A DNA stretch of 35,972 nucleotides from CAZEHS01 sp964649745 (GTDB lineage Bacteria > Bacillota > Clostridia > Peptostreptococcales > Acidaminobacteraceae): the NCBI GenBank assembly GCA_964649745.1, contig CAZYQI010000031.1, forward strand, positions 1-35,972. The letters run 5' to 3'. Made by a program: the position numbers and the translations under genes. Below, one piece after another: positions 21,989 through 29,961 of the stretch. The notes beneath the pieces are model-generated. The model searched no databases, was not told the origin of the DNA, and worked only from the letters and a program-made list of their open reading frames with translations. Position 1 is the first letter of the stretch. Each line of letters opens with the position of its first letter.

Positions 21989-22011
21989 AGGAGCCCCAGG
22001 CTCCTTTTTTA
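21989..22011 (+). terminator. Intrinsic terminator
   Basis: AGGAGCC / GGCTCCT stem around CCA, then six T. Confidence 0.85.
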
Positions 22012-22089
22012 TTGGCAAAAATCATGAGAAGATAAGCAGCAACAAGGAGTATAATGGAAAAGTGACGATTAAAAAGCAGAGGTGATCAT

Positions 22090-22926
22090 TTGATAAAGCT
22101 TATTGCGGTTGATCTGGACGGAACCCTTCTGGACGCGCAGAGGGAAGTAAGCCCGGAAACACAGCGGGTCATCCGCCGGGTGGTGGATTGCGGGATTATG
22201 GTGGTGCTGGCGACCGGAAGGACATATGCAGGGGTTCGCAGGATATACGACGTGCTGGGCCTTGAAGGCCCGGTCATTACCAATAACGGGGGCCTGATTT
22301 ACAATCCGGTATCGGATACGGTCCTGGGAGGGAATCCCCTGCCGGTGAATGTGCTGCGGAGTGTATTGGAGTGGTTGGACGCACGGGGTATATACAACCA
22401 GTTCTACACCCGGGACACCATCTATACCCGCCACCTGGGATTTCTTTCGGCGGAATGGGCTGCCAAGAACGCGGCGCTGCCGGAGCATCATCGGATTAAA
22501 ATAGAGGTGCTGGGCGAGGGCCCACTGCCGGAAGACCTGGGAACAGAGCCGTTTTACAAGCTGCTGGTCATGGACCGAAACCCAGAGATCATTGAAGAGG
22601 TTAAACGCTTCATCGATGAAATCCCCGAATTGGACACGACGATTTCCATCGAGAACGGCCTGGACATCCTCTGTGCAGGCATCAGCAAGGGGGATGGCCT
22701 CAAACGGCTGTCAGAAGCGTTGGGCATAAGGCCGGAGGAGATCATGGCCTTCGGCGACCAGGAAAATGATAGTGAGATGCTGGAATTTGCGGGAATCGGG
22801 GTTGCCATGGAAAACGCGCCGGAGCACGTGAAGGAACATGCCAACCGGATAGCCCCCCTGCACCATGAAGACGGACTGGCCAGATTCCTGCAGGAGTATT
22901 TTCAGCTGGATGCAGAGAGTAATTGA
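22090..22926 (+). CDS. HAD superfamily hydrolase, Cof type
   Basis: Phosphatase of the Cof/YidA group, probably acting on sugar phosphates or flavin mononucleotide; the substrate cannot be inferred. In 278 residues the nucleophile motif is DLDGTLLD (8-15), motif II is LATGRTYAG, the C2-type cap follows, the lysine is in ISKGDGL, and motif IV is MAFGDQENDSEML. Translation starts at TTG 22090 (MIKLIAVDLDG) after AGAGGTGA; no in-frame ATG fits. A TATAAT at about 22052 may be its -10. Confidence 0.9.
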   Translation: MIKLIAVDLDGTLLDAQREVSPETQRVIRRVVDCGIMVVLATGRTYAGVRRIYDVLGLEGPVITNNGGLIYNPVSDTVLGGNPLPVNVLRSVLEWLDARGIYNQFYTRDTIYTRHLGFLSAEWAAKNAALPEHHRIKIEVLGEGPLPEDLGTEPFYKLLVMDRNPEIIEEVKRFIDEIPELDTTISIENGLDILCAGISKGDGLKRLSEALGIRPEEIMAFGDQENDSEMLEFAGIGVAMENAPEHVKEHANRIAPLHHEDGLARFLQEYFQLDAESN

Positions 22927-22937
22927 ATCAGGGAGAA

Positions 22938-23002
22938 GAACAGCTTCGAATGAAGGCATGGTAGATAAATAGTTTATTTATGAAAGCCAAGGAGCTGTTT
23001 TG
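22938..23002 (+). terminator. Possible terminator with long stem
   Basis: AACAGCT (near 22938) pairs with AGCTGTTTT (near 22992-23002), with GGC/GCC and ATAAA/TTTAT pairs inside. It is imperfect with a short U-tract. Confidence 0.4.
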
Positions 23003-23015
23003 GTAATTGCGGCCC

Positions 23016-23059
23016 TTGACCCTTGCTGTCAAACTGGATATGATGGTTTCATTAATGAA
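23016..23059 (+). promoter_or_regulatory. asnA promoter with palindromic operator candidate
   Basis: TTGACC (23016-23021), 17-bp spacer, TATGAT (23039-23044). A perfect 12-bp palindrome TTCATTAATGAA (23048-23059) covers the expected transcription start and could bind a repressor. The promoter lies downstream of 23007, which rules out the longer asnA start. Confidence 0.72.
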
Positions 23060-23090
23060 CCACCATCCCTGCATATTCCAAGGAGGCCCC

Positions 23091-24107
23091 ATGAAAAAGC
23101 GCTATCATGTGATTCCTGTCGGCTATGAGCCCAAGCTGTCCCTTATTGAAACAGAAAAGGCCATCAAGCAGCTGAAGGACTTCTTTGAAAAGAAGCTGTC
23201 GGAAAAGCTGAATCTGCTCCGAGTGACGGCACCGCTCTTTATACGTCCGGACTCCGGCATGAACGACACCCTTAACGACCATGAGCGGCCGGTATCCTTT
23301 GATGTGCCTGGAATCGGCGGGGATCGGCTGGAGGTCATCGTTTCACAGGCCAAGTGGAAGCGCATGGCTCTCTACCGCTATGAATTCACCCCGGGAGAAG
23401 GGCTTTACACCGATATGAACTCCATCCGACGGGACGAGATCCTGGACAATCTCCACAGCCTGTATGTGGATCAGTGGGACTGGGAGAAGGTCATCACCCC
23501 GACCCAGCGCACCGAAGCCTATCACGTTGACGTGGCCCAGGCCATCTTCGAGGTGTTCAAGGAAACAGAGGCCTATATCGGCGGCCTTTATCCCCAGCTG
23601 GAAAGACAGCTGGCCTCAGAGCTCTTCGTCATATCCGCTCAGGAGCTGGAGGATATGTACCCCTCCCTGACCCCGGCGGAGCGGGAGGAAAAGATCGTCA
23701 TGGAGAAGGGCGCCGTATACCTTACGAAAATCGGCGGAGCCCTCAAAAGCGGAGAAACCCATTCCAACCGTGCGCCGGACTATGACGACTGGAAGCTCAA
23801 CGGCGACCTGCTCTTCTGGTATCCGGTGCTCAAACGGTGCGTGGAGCTTTCCTCCATGGGGGTTCGGGTCAACGCCGATGCCCTGGACGAGCAGCTCACC
23901 AGCTCCGGCTGTGATCTGCGCAGGCGCATGCCCTATCATCTGCTGCTGTTGGCCGGAAAAATGCCGGACACTATCGGAGGCGGCATCGGTCAAAGCCGCA
24001 TGTGCATGTTCTTTTTGCAAAAGGCCCATATCGGCGAGGTGCAGTGCAGCGTATGGCCCGATGAAGTGGTAAGGCTGTGCGCGGAGCATAAGATACCGAT
24101 ATTGTAA
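23091..24107 (+). CDS. asnA: Aspartate-ammonia ligase (asparagine synthetase A)
   Basis: Makes asparagine from aspartate and ammonia with ATP to AMP. 338 residues, normal for AsnA, with the class-II-tRNA-synthetase-like core: AIKQLKDFFEKKLSEKLNL, RVTAPLFI, GMNDTLNDHERPVSFD, SQAKWKRMALYRY, SLYVDQWDWEKVI, and the C-terminal GGGIGQSRMCMFFLQKAHIGEVQ. ATG 23091 has AAGGAGG at 5 nt. It is controlled from its own promoter with a candidate operator. Confidence 0.95.
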   Translation: MKKRYHVIPVGYEPKLSLIETEKAIKQLKDFFEKKLSEKLNLLRVTAPLFIRPDSGMNDTLNDHERPVSFDVPGIGGDRLEVIVSQAKWKRMALYRYEFTPGEGLYTDMNSIRRDEILDNLHSLYVDQWDWEKVITPTQRTEAYHVDVAQAIFEVFKETEAYIGGLYPQLERQLASELFVISAQELEDMYPSLTPAEREEKIVMEKGAVYLTKIGGALKSGETHSNRAPDYDDWKLNGDLLFWYPVLKRCVELSSMGVRVNADALDEQLTSSGCDLRRRMPYHLLLLAGKMPDTIGGGIGQSRMCMFFLQKAHIGEVQCSVWPDEVVRLCAEHKIPIL

Positions 24108-24123
24108 AAAGTCACGATACATC

Positions 24124-24294
24124 AGCCACGGATAACACGGATTGACACGGATATAGATAAAGTTGAACTTCTTCGGACCAATATGTGGCAACTTAATAGG
24201 GAAACATAATAGAAGGACACTTCCGATTTATCCTGGGAGTGTCCTTTTGATATCAGCAATAAATTAATCCGTGAAAATCCGTGTAATCCGTGGC
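24124..24294. repeat. Palindromic intergenic repeat, CACGGAT type, bracketing a terminator
   Basis: Left arm AGCCACGGATAACACGGAT (24124-24142) plus a further GACACGGAT; right arm ATCCGTG...ATCCGTGTAATCCGTGGC (24267-24294). The left 19 bp are identical to those at 20408. Between the arms lies a separate terminator hairpin (24213-24248). It sits between convergent asnA and adk. Confidence 0.88.
24213..24248. terminator. Terminator between asnA and adk
   Basis: AAGGACACT / AGTGTCCTT 9-bp stem followed by TTGA on the plus strand; the minus strand ends CTTCTATTAT. Its 16-nt loop is GC-moderate. It probably serves both convergent genes. Confidence 0.7.
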
Positions 24295-24304
24295 AAAATC
24301 GCTT

Positions 24305-24958
24305 TTAAAACGATTCCTGAGTGAATTTCACATTGCTGCCCAGCACCTGATAATACACATCCAGGAGCGGCGCTTCCGCGTCTATTTCATAAAGCATGCC
24401 GCGGTCCCGGTAAAACTCCAAAAGCGGTGCCGCACCGGACAAATAACGGTCCAGGCGGGTCTGCAGGAAGGTTTCGTCGTCATCTGCCCGTTTTGACAAC
24501 GGACTGCCGCAATGGTTGCAAACATTCTCAACTGAAGGCGGACAGTTGACCAGGTGATAGACCGCGCTGCATTTCGTGCAGATACGGCGTTGCCGTATCC
24601 GGGTTTTCAGAACGTCCTCCGGAGCATTGAAGTTCAGGGCGATGTCAATCTTCAGCCCGTGCTCCTCCAGAATCTCTTCCAAGGCCGCCGCCTGAACGAC
24701 ATTGCGGGGAAAACCCTCCAGAATCAGGTTGCCCCTGCTCATCAACCGTTCCTTTACAATGTTTATCATCAGTTCATCGGGAATCAGCTTGCCCTGATCC
24801 ACCAGGGGTTTGACCATCAGCCCCAGGGTTGTGCCTTCCCGTATTTCACCGCGGAGCAGCTCTCCGGTGGAGAAGATATCAAAGGCATAAGCATCCTTCA
24901 GTTTTCTGGCCACAGCCCCTTTGCCGACCCCGGGGGGGCCTAACAGGATTACCAGCAT
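24305..24958 (-). CDS. adk: Adenylate kinase, zinc-LID type
   Basis: Interconverts ATP + AMP and 2 ADP. It is 217 residues. The P-loop is GPPGVGKGAVA rather than the usual GAGKGTQA, so the Thr after the Lys-Gly is Ala. STGELLRGEIREGT and ILEGFPRN (usually GFPRT) are the AMP-site motifs. The LID carries CTKCSAVYH...CNHCG, a four-Cys zinc site. It lies after gltA rather than in a ribosomal-protein/secY operon, so it may be a second adenylate kinase or a relative with another nucleotide preference. GGAGGTG precedes ATG. Confidence 0.88.
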   Translation of the reverse strand: MLVILLGPPGVGKGAVARKLKDAYAFDIFSTGELLRGEIREGTTLGLMVKPLVDQGKLIPDELMINIVKERLMSRGNLILEGFPRNVVQAAALEEILEEHGLKIDIALNFNAPEDVLKTRIRQRRICTKCSAVYHLVNCPPSVENVCNHCGSPLSKRADDDETFLQTRLDRYLSGAAPLLEFYRDRGMLYEIDAEAPLLDVYYQVLGSNVKFTQESF

Positions 24959-25023
24959 CGTACACCTCCAAATTGAACATGAGAGATAGATACCACGGAA
25001 ATCATAATCGAATCATTTGATCA

Positions 25024-26379
25024 TTAACGCTGGCTCAGGGGAATGTAGCTGGCTTTGGGACTTACGCTTACGTAAGCGGGCCGCATGATCTTGTTGTCGC
25101 TGACAATCTGCTCGATGCGGTGGGCGCACCAGCCGGCGATACGGGCGGTGGCGAACAGCGGCGTGAAGAGCTCCTCAGGAAGGTCCAACATCTCGTAAAC
25201 GAAACCGGAGTAGAGGTCCAGGTTGGCGGATATGGTGAAGTCCGGTCCCTTCAGTTCCTTGAAGATCTCGATGGTAAGAGTCTCGATATTCGTATAGAGG
25301 TTGAACTCGTCAACGGCATCCTTCTCCTTGGCCAGCTCCAGTGCCTTTTCCTTCAACAGCACGGCCCGGGGATCTGAAAGGGTGTAAACCGCATGGCCCA
25401 TGCCGTAGATAAGCCCCTCCCCGTTGAAGGCTTCCTTTTTCAATATTTTGATCAGGTAGTCCTTCAGCAGATCTTGGTTCGTCCAATTGGGGCAATTCAG
25501 TTTGATGTCGTCAATCATGGCCTTCACACGGTTATTAGCGCCGCCGTGCTTGGGCCCCTTCAGGGAGCCGATGGCGGTTACAATGCAGGAGTAGGTATCG
25601 GTTCCGCTGGAGGACACCACATGGGTGGCAAAAGCGGAGTTGTTGCCGCCGCCGTGCTCGGCGTGGATCACCAGGCACAGGTCCAGGGTTTCAGCCTCTG
25701 TCTTGGTGTATTTGTTGTCCTGACGGATCATATACAGGATATTCTCTGCCGTACCGATTTCCGGTTGCGGAGGATGGATGTACAGGCTTTTCCGGTCGAA
25801 ATAGTGGGCCTTGGCCTGATAGCCATAGGAGATGATGGTAGGGAACCGGGCAATCAGCTGGATGCACTGCCTCAGCACATTGCGGACGCAGGTGTCGTCG
25901 GGATTGTCATCGTGGGAATAAAGGACCAGAACGCTGCGCTGGAGCTTGTTCATGATATCCTTGCTGGGAATCTTAAGAATCATGTTTTCGGTAAAGTTCT
26001 TGGGAAGGTCCCGGTTGGCGTCCAGCATTTCTTTGAAGCTACAGAGCTGATCCAGGGAGGGGAGCTCCCCGAAAAGCAGCAGGTATGCGGTCTCTTCATA
26101 GCCGCGGCGATGCTCGTTCTGGAACCCCCGCACGATATCTTCAATATCGATGCCCCGGTAATAGAGCTTGCCTTCAGCAGGGACCTTCTTGTCGTCCACC
26201 AGCGTGTAACCGTGAACGGAGCCCACCTCGGTAAGGCCCACCAATACCCCGGTGCCGTTCTTGTTTCGCAGACCCCGCATGACATGGTATTTATCAAAAA
26301 AGGCCGGATCGATGCGGTTGTTATCCTCCGCCTTCACTGTTAACTCATCGAAAAAGGAATTGCCGTTGAAATACTTCAT
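25024..26379 (-). CDS. gltA: Citrate synthase
   Basis: Condenses acetyl-CoA and oxaloacetate to citrate. It is 451 residues. The catalytic His lies in HAEHGGGNNSAFATHVV, the second in GPKHGGANNR, and the third region reads GMGHAVYTLSDPRA with the Asp. YRGIDIEDI is the family's oxaloacetate-side signature. ATG 26379 has GGAGGTG at 5-6 nt; the longer start at 26427 is weaker. It is separated from icd upstream by a 338-bp gap with a repeat, so it may have its own promoter; adk follows 65 bp downstream. Methylcitrate synthase is a less likely alternative. Confidence 0.94.
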   Translation of the reverse strand: MKYFNGNSFFDELTVKAEDNNRIDPAFFDKYHVMRGLRNKNGTGVLVGLTEVGSVHGYTLVDDKKVPAEGKLYYRGIDIEDIVRGFQNEHRRGYEETAYLLLFGELPSLDQLCSFKEMLDANRDLPKNFTENMILKIPSKDIMNKLQRSVLVLYSHDDNPDDTCVRNVLRQCIQLIARFPTIISYGYQAKAHYFDRKSLYIHPPQPEIGTAENILYMIRQDNKYTKTEAETLDLCLVIHAEHGGGNNSAFATHVVSSSGTDTYSCIVTAIGSLKGPKHGGANNRVKAMIDDIKLNCPNWTNQDLLKDYLIKILKKEAFNGEGLIYGMGHAVYTLSDPRAVLLKEKALELAKEKDAVDEFNLYTNIETLTIEIFKELKGPDFTISANLDLYSGFVYEMLDLPEELFTPLFATARIAGWCAHRIEQIVSDNKIMRPAYVSVSPKASYIPLSQR

Positions 26380-26420
26380 AAGTGCACCTCCAGGCGCAGA
26401 AGAATAAGTGCGAAAACCTT

Positions 26421-26693
26421 TTGCCACAGATGAAAACCGATGAAGGGCGATGTGTTCTGACGTACCCGTCCCTATTATCCATATCAGTAAAGTTGCGGAT
26501 TATGTCAGCTGCAACATAAATTCGAAACCGAATGATTGATGATAATCCATTGTCCTTCATACGACTCCCAATCGTTCTGGCACTTCTTCACTTCATGAAT
26601 CAGTGAGAACGAAATGGGATCTGTACCCGCTCGACTAAGCTTCAGATACGCTGAAGCAAAGGCTCGCTTCGTCTGCGTCATCTGCGGCTAAGG
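26421..26693. repeat. Decayed palindromic repeat, CGCAGAT type, in the icd-gltA gap
   Basis: The left end (GCCACAGATGAAAACCGATG then AAGGGCGATG, from about 26423) matches the left arm of the 1857 repeat with substitutions and shares its AAGGGC-ATG inner flank; the right end (TTCGTCTGCGTCATCTGCGG, 26668-26687) matches its right arm. The centre is longer, about 220 bp, with a small hairpin AGCTTCAG/CTGAAGC near 26638-26656. It fills most of the gap; I see no gene in it and no clear gltA promoter. Confidence 0.7.
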
Positions 26694-26717
26694 GTGTTGC
26701 CTTAATTTTACTGGTAT

Positions 26718-27710
26718 TTACAATGCTTTAATAATCGCTTCCGTCAGGGTGTCGGTGGTGCCGGTGCCGCCCAGATCCGGTGTGGTTCCGGTGCCTGCTG
26801 CCAGTACCGCGGCAATGGCCTTCCGTATCCCTTGGGCGGCTTCCTTTTCTCCCAGATGGTCCAGCATCATGGCGGCGCTGAGGGTGAGAGCGATGGGGTT
26901 GGCAAGTCCTTTTCCGGCGATATCCGGTGCGCTGCCGTGGACGGCTTCAAAGATGGCACAGTCGGTTCCGATATTGGCGCCGGGTACAAGGCCCAGTCCT
27001 CCCACCAGCCCCGCGGCCAGGTCGGACAGGATATCCCCGTACAGGTTCTCTGTCACCAGCACATCGTATTTTTCAGGGTACATCACCAGCTGCATGCACA
27101 TGTTGTCCACGATCACTTCGTTATAGGCGATATCGGGGAATTCCAGGGCCACCTTGCGGGTTGCCTCCAGAAACAGGCCGTCGGCCTGTTTCATGATGTT
27201 GGCCTTGTGAACCGCTGAAACCGTTTTACGGCCATTGGTACGGGCATATTCAAAGGCGGCCCGGGCAATCCGTTCTGAAGCCTTCCGGGTGATGACCTTG
27301 ATGCCATGCACCTCATCCTCGGAGATACGTACCTCCCGGCCGGCATACAGATCTTCGGTGTTCTCCCGGAAAATCACCAGATCCACCTTCTGCCCTCTGC
27401 CGGCTCCGGGCAGACTCATAACGGGCCGTACATTGGCGTAAAGGTCATACTTCTGGCGCAGAGATACGTTGATGCTCTTGAAGCCGGTGCCCACAGGGGT
27501 TGTGATGGGCCCCTTCAAGGCTACCCGGTACGCTTCTATGGCAGTATAAACGCTGTCGGGAACCAGGGTTCCGGTTTTTTCGTAAACGTTGGCTCCGGCA
27601 TCCTCCAGAATCCAGTTGATGGACACTCCGGTGGCATCAACGATTTTCCGTGTGGCCAGACTTACCTCCGGGCCAATCCCGTCTCCGGGAATGAGAACGA
27701 CATTGTACAT
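26718..27710 (-). CDS. icd: Isocitrate dehydrogenase, NAD-type
   Basis: Oxidative decarboxylation of isocitrate to 2-oxoglutarate. It is 330 residues of the isocitrate/isopropylmalate dehydrogenase family: IPGDGIGPEV at the start, the substrate loop KSINVSLRQKYDLYANVRPV, FRENTEDLYAGRE, and the cofactor-binding EAVHGSAPDIAGKGLANPIA. The short length and ENTEDLYAG motif fit the NAD-dependent homo-oligomeric type. ATG 27710 has AGGAGG within the end of acn and lies 1 bp after its stop codon, so they are coupled. Its place between acn and gltA supports isocitrate over isopropylmalate. Confidence 0.9.
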   Translation of the reverse strand: MYNVVLIPGDGIGPEVSLATRKIVDATGVSINWILEDAGANVYEKTGTLVPDSVYTAIEAYRVALKGPITTPVGTGFKSINVSLRQKYDLYANVRPVMSLPGAGRGQKVDLVIFRENTEDLYAGREVRISEDEVHGIKVITRKASERIARAAFEYARTNGRKTVSAVHKANIMKQADGLFLEATRKVALEFPDIAYNEVIVDNMCMQLVMYPEKYDVLVTENLYGDILSDLAAGLVGGLGLVPGANIGTDCAIFEAVHGSAPDIAGKGLANPIALTLSAAMMLDHLGEKEAAQGIRKAIAAVLAAGTGTTPDLGGTGTTDTLTEAIIKAL

Positions 27711-27711
27711 C

Positions 27712-29634
27712 CTAATCCTCCTGTCGGATAGCAAAATTCAGTGCGCCTCCGGCCTGAAGCATGGCACAGTCGCGCTCAGACCCGCTGAACAGAACCTTGA
27801 AGCTGTAGTTGGTGGTCCGGTTTTCAACGTGCACAACCCCTGTTTTCAGTGCATCCGACAGATCGGACAGCTGCAGGGTGTCGTTTTCGCTCACCAGATA
27901 GTAGTCGGTGGAATTTTCGAACACCAGAGGGACAATCCCGGCGTTCATCAGGTTGGCCTCATGGATGCGGGCAAAGGACTTGGCAATCACGGCGCGAACA
28001 CCCAGATAGAGGGGAACCAGAGCCGCATGCTCGCGGCTGGAGCCCTGACCATAGTTGGAGCCGCCGATGACGAAGCCTTGGCCTGCGCCCTGGGCGCGGT
28101 CCCTGAAGTCGGGAACCAGAGTGCCGAAGCAGTGTTTGGAAAGCTCGGGGATATTGGAGCGGAAGGGCAGAAGAGCCGCGTTGGAGGGCATGATATCATC
28201 GGTGGTGATATTGTCGCCGGCCTTGAGCAGAACCCGGGCCTCCAGGGTGTCTTCCAAGGGTTTCCCGGCGGGGAAGGGCTTGATATTGGGACCCATGACA
28301 ATGGGGGTGGAAGGGTCCGGTGCTCCCTGGAGCCAGTAGCCGCTGGATACGGTGTAGTGATCCGGTTCGGAAATAGTCAAAGGGGCGCCGAGAGATTCCG
28401 GGTTGGTGATGACACCGGCTATAGCGGACGCGGCAGCGGTTTCAGGGCTGACCAGATAGACGCCGGCATCCTTGGTTCCGCAGCGGCCCTTAAAGTTACG
28501 GTTGAAGGTACGGAGGGACACCGCACCGGATTTCGGTGCCTGACCCATTCCGATACAAGGGCCGCAGCCTGCCTCCAAAAGCCGTGCGCCGGCACCGATC
28601 ATATCGGCCAGTGCACCGTTTTCGGCCAGCATTTTCAAGATGTTGCTGCTTCCCGGGCTGATAACCAGGCTCACCTGGGGATGCACAGTTTTTCCCTTGA
28701 GAATGGCGGCAACCTTCATCAGGTCGGAATAGGAGGAGTTGGTGCAGCTTCCGATAGCCACCTGATCCACGGGGATGGGGCCGATCTCCGAGATGGGAGA
28801 AACCTTGTCCGGGCTGTGGGGAACGGCGGCGCTGGGAACGACGGTACCCAGGTCTATGACGATCACTTCGTCGTAAACCGCATCGGCATCTGCTGCCAAG
28901 GGGCTGAAATCCTGCTCCCGGCCCTGGCGTTTCAGGAAATCACGGGTGATGGCGTCGCTGGGAAAGAGGGAGGTTGTGGCGCCCAGCTCGGCACCCATAT
29001 TGGTGATGGTGGCTCTTTCCGGTACGGAAAGGGTGCTCACACCGGAGCCGGAATATTCGAGTATGGCATTCACGCCCCCCTTAACGGTGAGCTTGCCGAG
29101 AATGTGAAGGATAACGTCCTTGGCGGTGGCCCAGGGCTTAAGGGCTCCTTCAAGGCGGATGTTGATGATCCGGGGGGTCTTCAGATAGTACGTGCCCTTT
29201 GCCATTCCGATGGCCACATCCAACCCCCCGGCGCCGATGGCGATCATGCCCATGCCGCCGCAGGTGGGGGTATGGCTGTCCGAGCCGATCAGCAGATCCC
29301 CGGGCTTTGCGAAACGTTCAAGGTGAAGCTGGTGGCAGATCCCGTTCCCGGGCTTTGAAAAAATGATTCCGTATTTTTTCGCCACCGACTGAATGAAGGC
29401 ATGGTCATCGGCGTTTTCAAAGCCGGCCTGGAGCATATTGTGATCGATGTAGGCCACGGAAAGATCCGTGCGGATGCGGTCGATGCCCATGGATTCCAGC
29501 TGCAGGTATACCATGGTGCCGGTGGAGTCCTGGGTAAGGGTCTGATTCACCTTTACCGCGATTTCCGAAGCGGTTTCCAGTTTTCCATGTACAAGGTGGG
29601 ATTCAAGGATTTTGATTGCCATACTTTTTTTCAT
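27712..29634 (-). CDS. acn: Aconitate hydratase
   Basis: Isomerises citrate to isocitrate with a [4Fe-4S] cluster. It is 640 residues, the shorter form common in Clostridia. Cluster Cys lie in AIGSCTNSSYSDL and in EAGCGPCIGMG. SDSHTPTCGGMGMIAIGAGG, the C-terminal swivel domain with GGSNYGQGSSREHAALVP and the active-site Ser there are intact. CGGAGGTG precedes ATG 29634. It is first in the acn-icd unit, under a consensus promoter with a palindrome at the transcription start. Confidence 0.95.
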   Translation of the reverse strand: MKKSMAIKILESHLVHGKLETASEIAVKVNQTLTQDSTGTMVYLQLESMGIDRIRTDLSVAYIDHNMLQAGFENADDHAFIQSVAKKYGIIFSKPGNGICHQLHLERFAKPGDLLIGSDSHTPTCGGMGMIAIGAGGLDVAIGMAKGTYYLKTPRIINIRLEGALKPWATAKDVILHILGKLTVKGGVNAILEYSGSGVSTLSVPERATITNMGAELGATTSLFPSDAITRDFLKRQGREQDFSPLAADADAVYDEVIVIDLGTVVPSAAVPHSPDKVSPISEIGPIPVDQVAIGSCTNSSYSDLMKVAAILKGKTVHPQVSLVISPGSSNILKMLAENGALADMIGAGARLLEAGCGPCIGMGQAPKSGAVSLRTFNRNFKGRCGTKDAGVYLVSPETAAASAIAGVITNPESLGAPLTISEPDHYTVSSGYWLQGAPDPSTPIVMGPNIKPFPAGKPLEDTLEARVLLKAGDNITTDDIMPSNAALLPFRSNIPELSKHCFGTLVPDFRDRAQGAGQGFVIGGSNYGQGSSREHAALVPLYLGVRAVIAKSFARIHEANLMNAGIVPLVFENSTDYYLVSENDTLQLSDLSDALKTGVVHVENRTTNYSFKVLFSGSERDCAMLQAGGALNFAIRQED

Positions 29635-29660
29635 AAAGCACCTCCGGATGAATTCGCATT

Positions 29661-29699
29661 ATTGTATACAATTATACGAATGTTAAACAGGGCTGTCAA
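29661..29699 (-). promoter_or_regulatory. acn promoter with TTGTATACAA operator candidate
   Basis: On the minus strand TTGACA (29699-29694), 17-bp spacer, TATAAT (29676-29671), both perfect. The palindrome ATTGTATACAAT (29661-29672) overlaps the end of the -10 and the expected start point. It resembles GntR-family sites (GT-n-n-AC core). Confidence 0.8.
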
Positions 29700-29961
29700 T
29701 CATTTTAAGGCTATATTTCGCCATTTTTACCCCTAAAATGAAGGATGCAAACGGAGAACTTGCAAAAATAATTTTGAAGAGGGAGAAAATGAAAGTTAAC
29801 ATGCATGATTGCTCCGGCATATGTTTCAGTTGAATTACAAAAAATAGGTGAACCTTGGGAATTGTGCAGGAGTGTGTCATGATAATGAGGTGACATAAAA
29901 TTGAAATGAATACATATTCGACAGATTTCGAGAAAGTTTTGCCCGAGGTGCGGAGGTGGAT

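Noticed and set aside
27589..29358. 589-codon open frame on the plus strand opposite acn and icd, and similar long antisense frames at 786-1850, 17416-18900, 19064-20419, 25393-26343 and 30587-31963
   Set aside because: Each lies opposite a clearly recognised gene with intact catalytic motifs and lacks domain content or a good ribosome site. Long antisense frames are expected from the codon bias.
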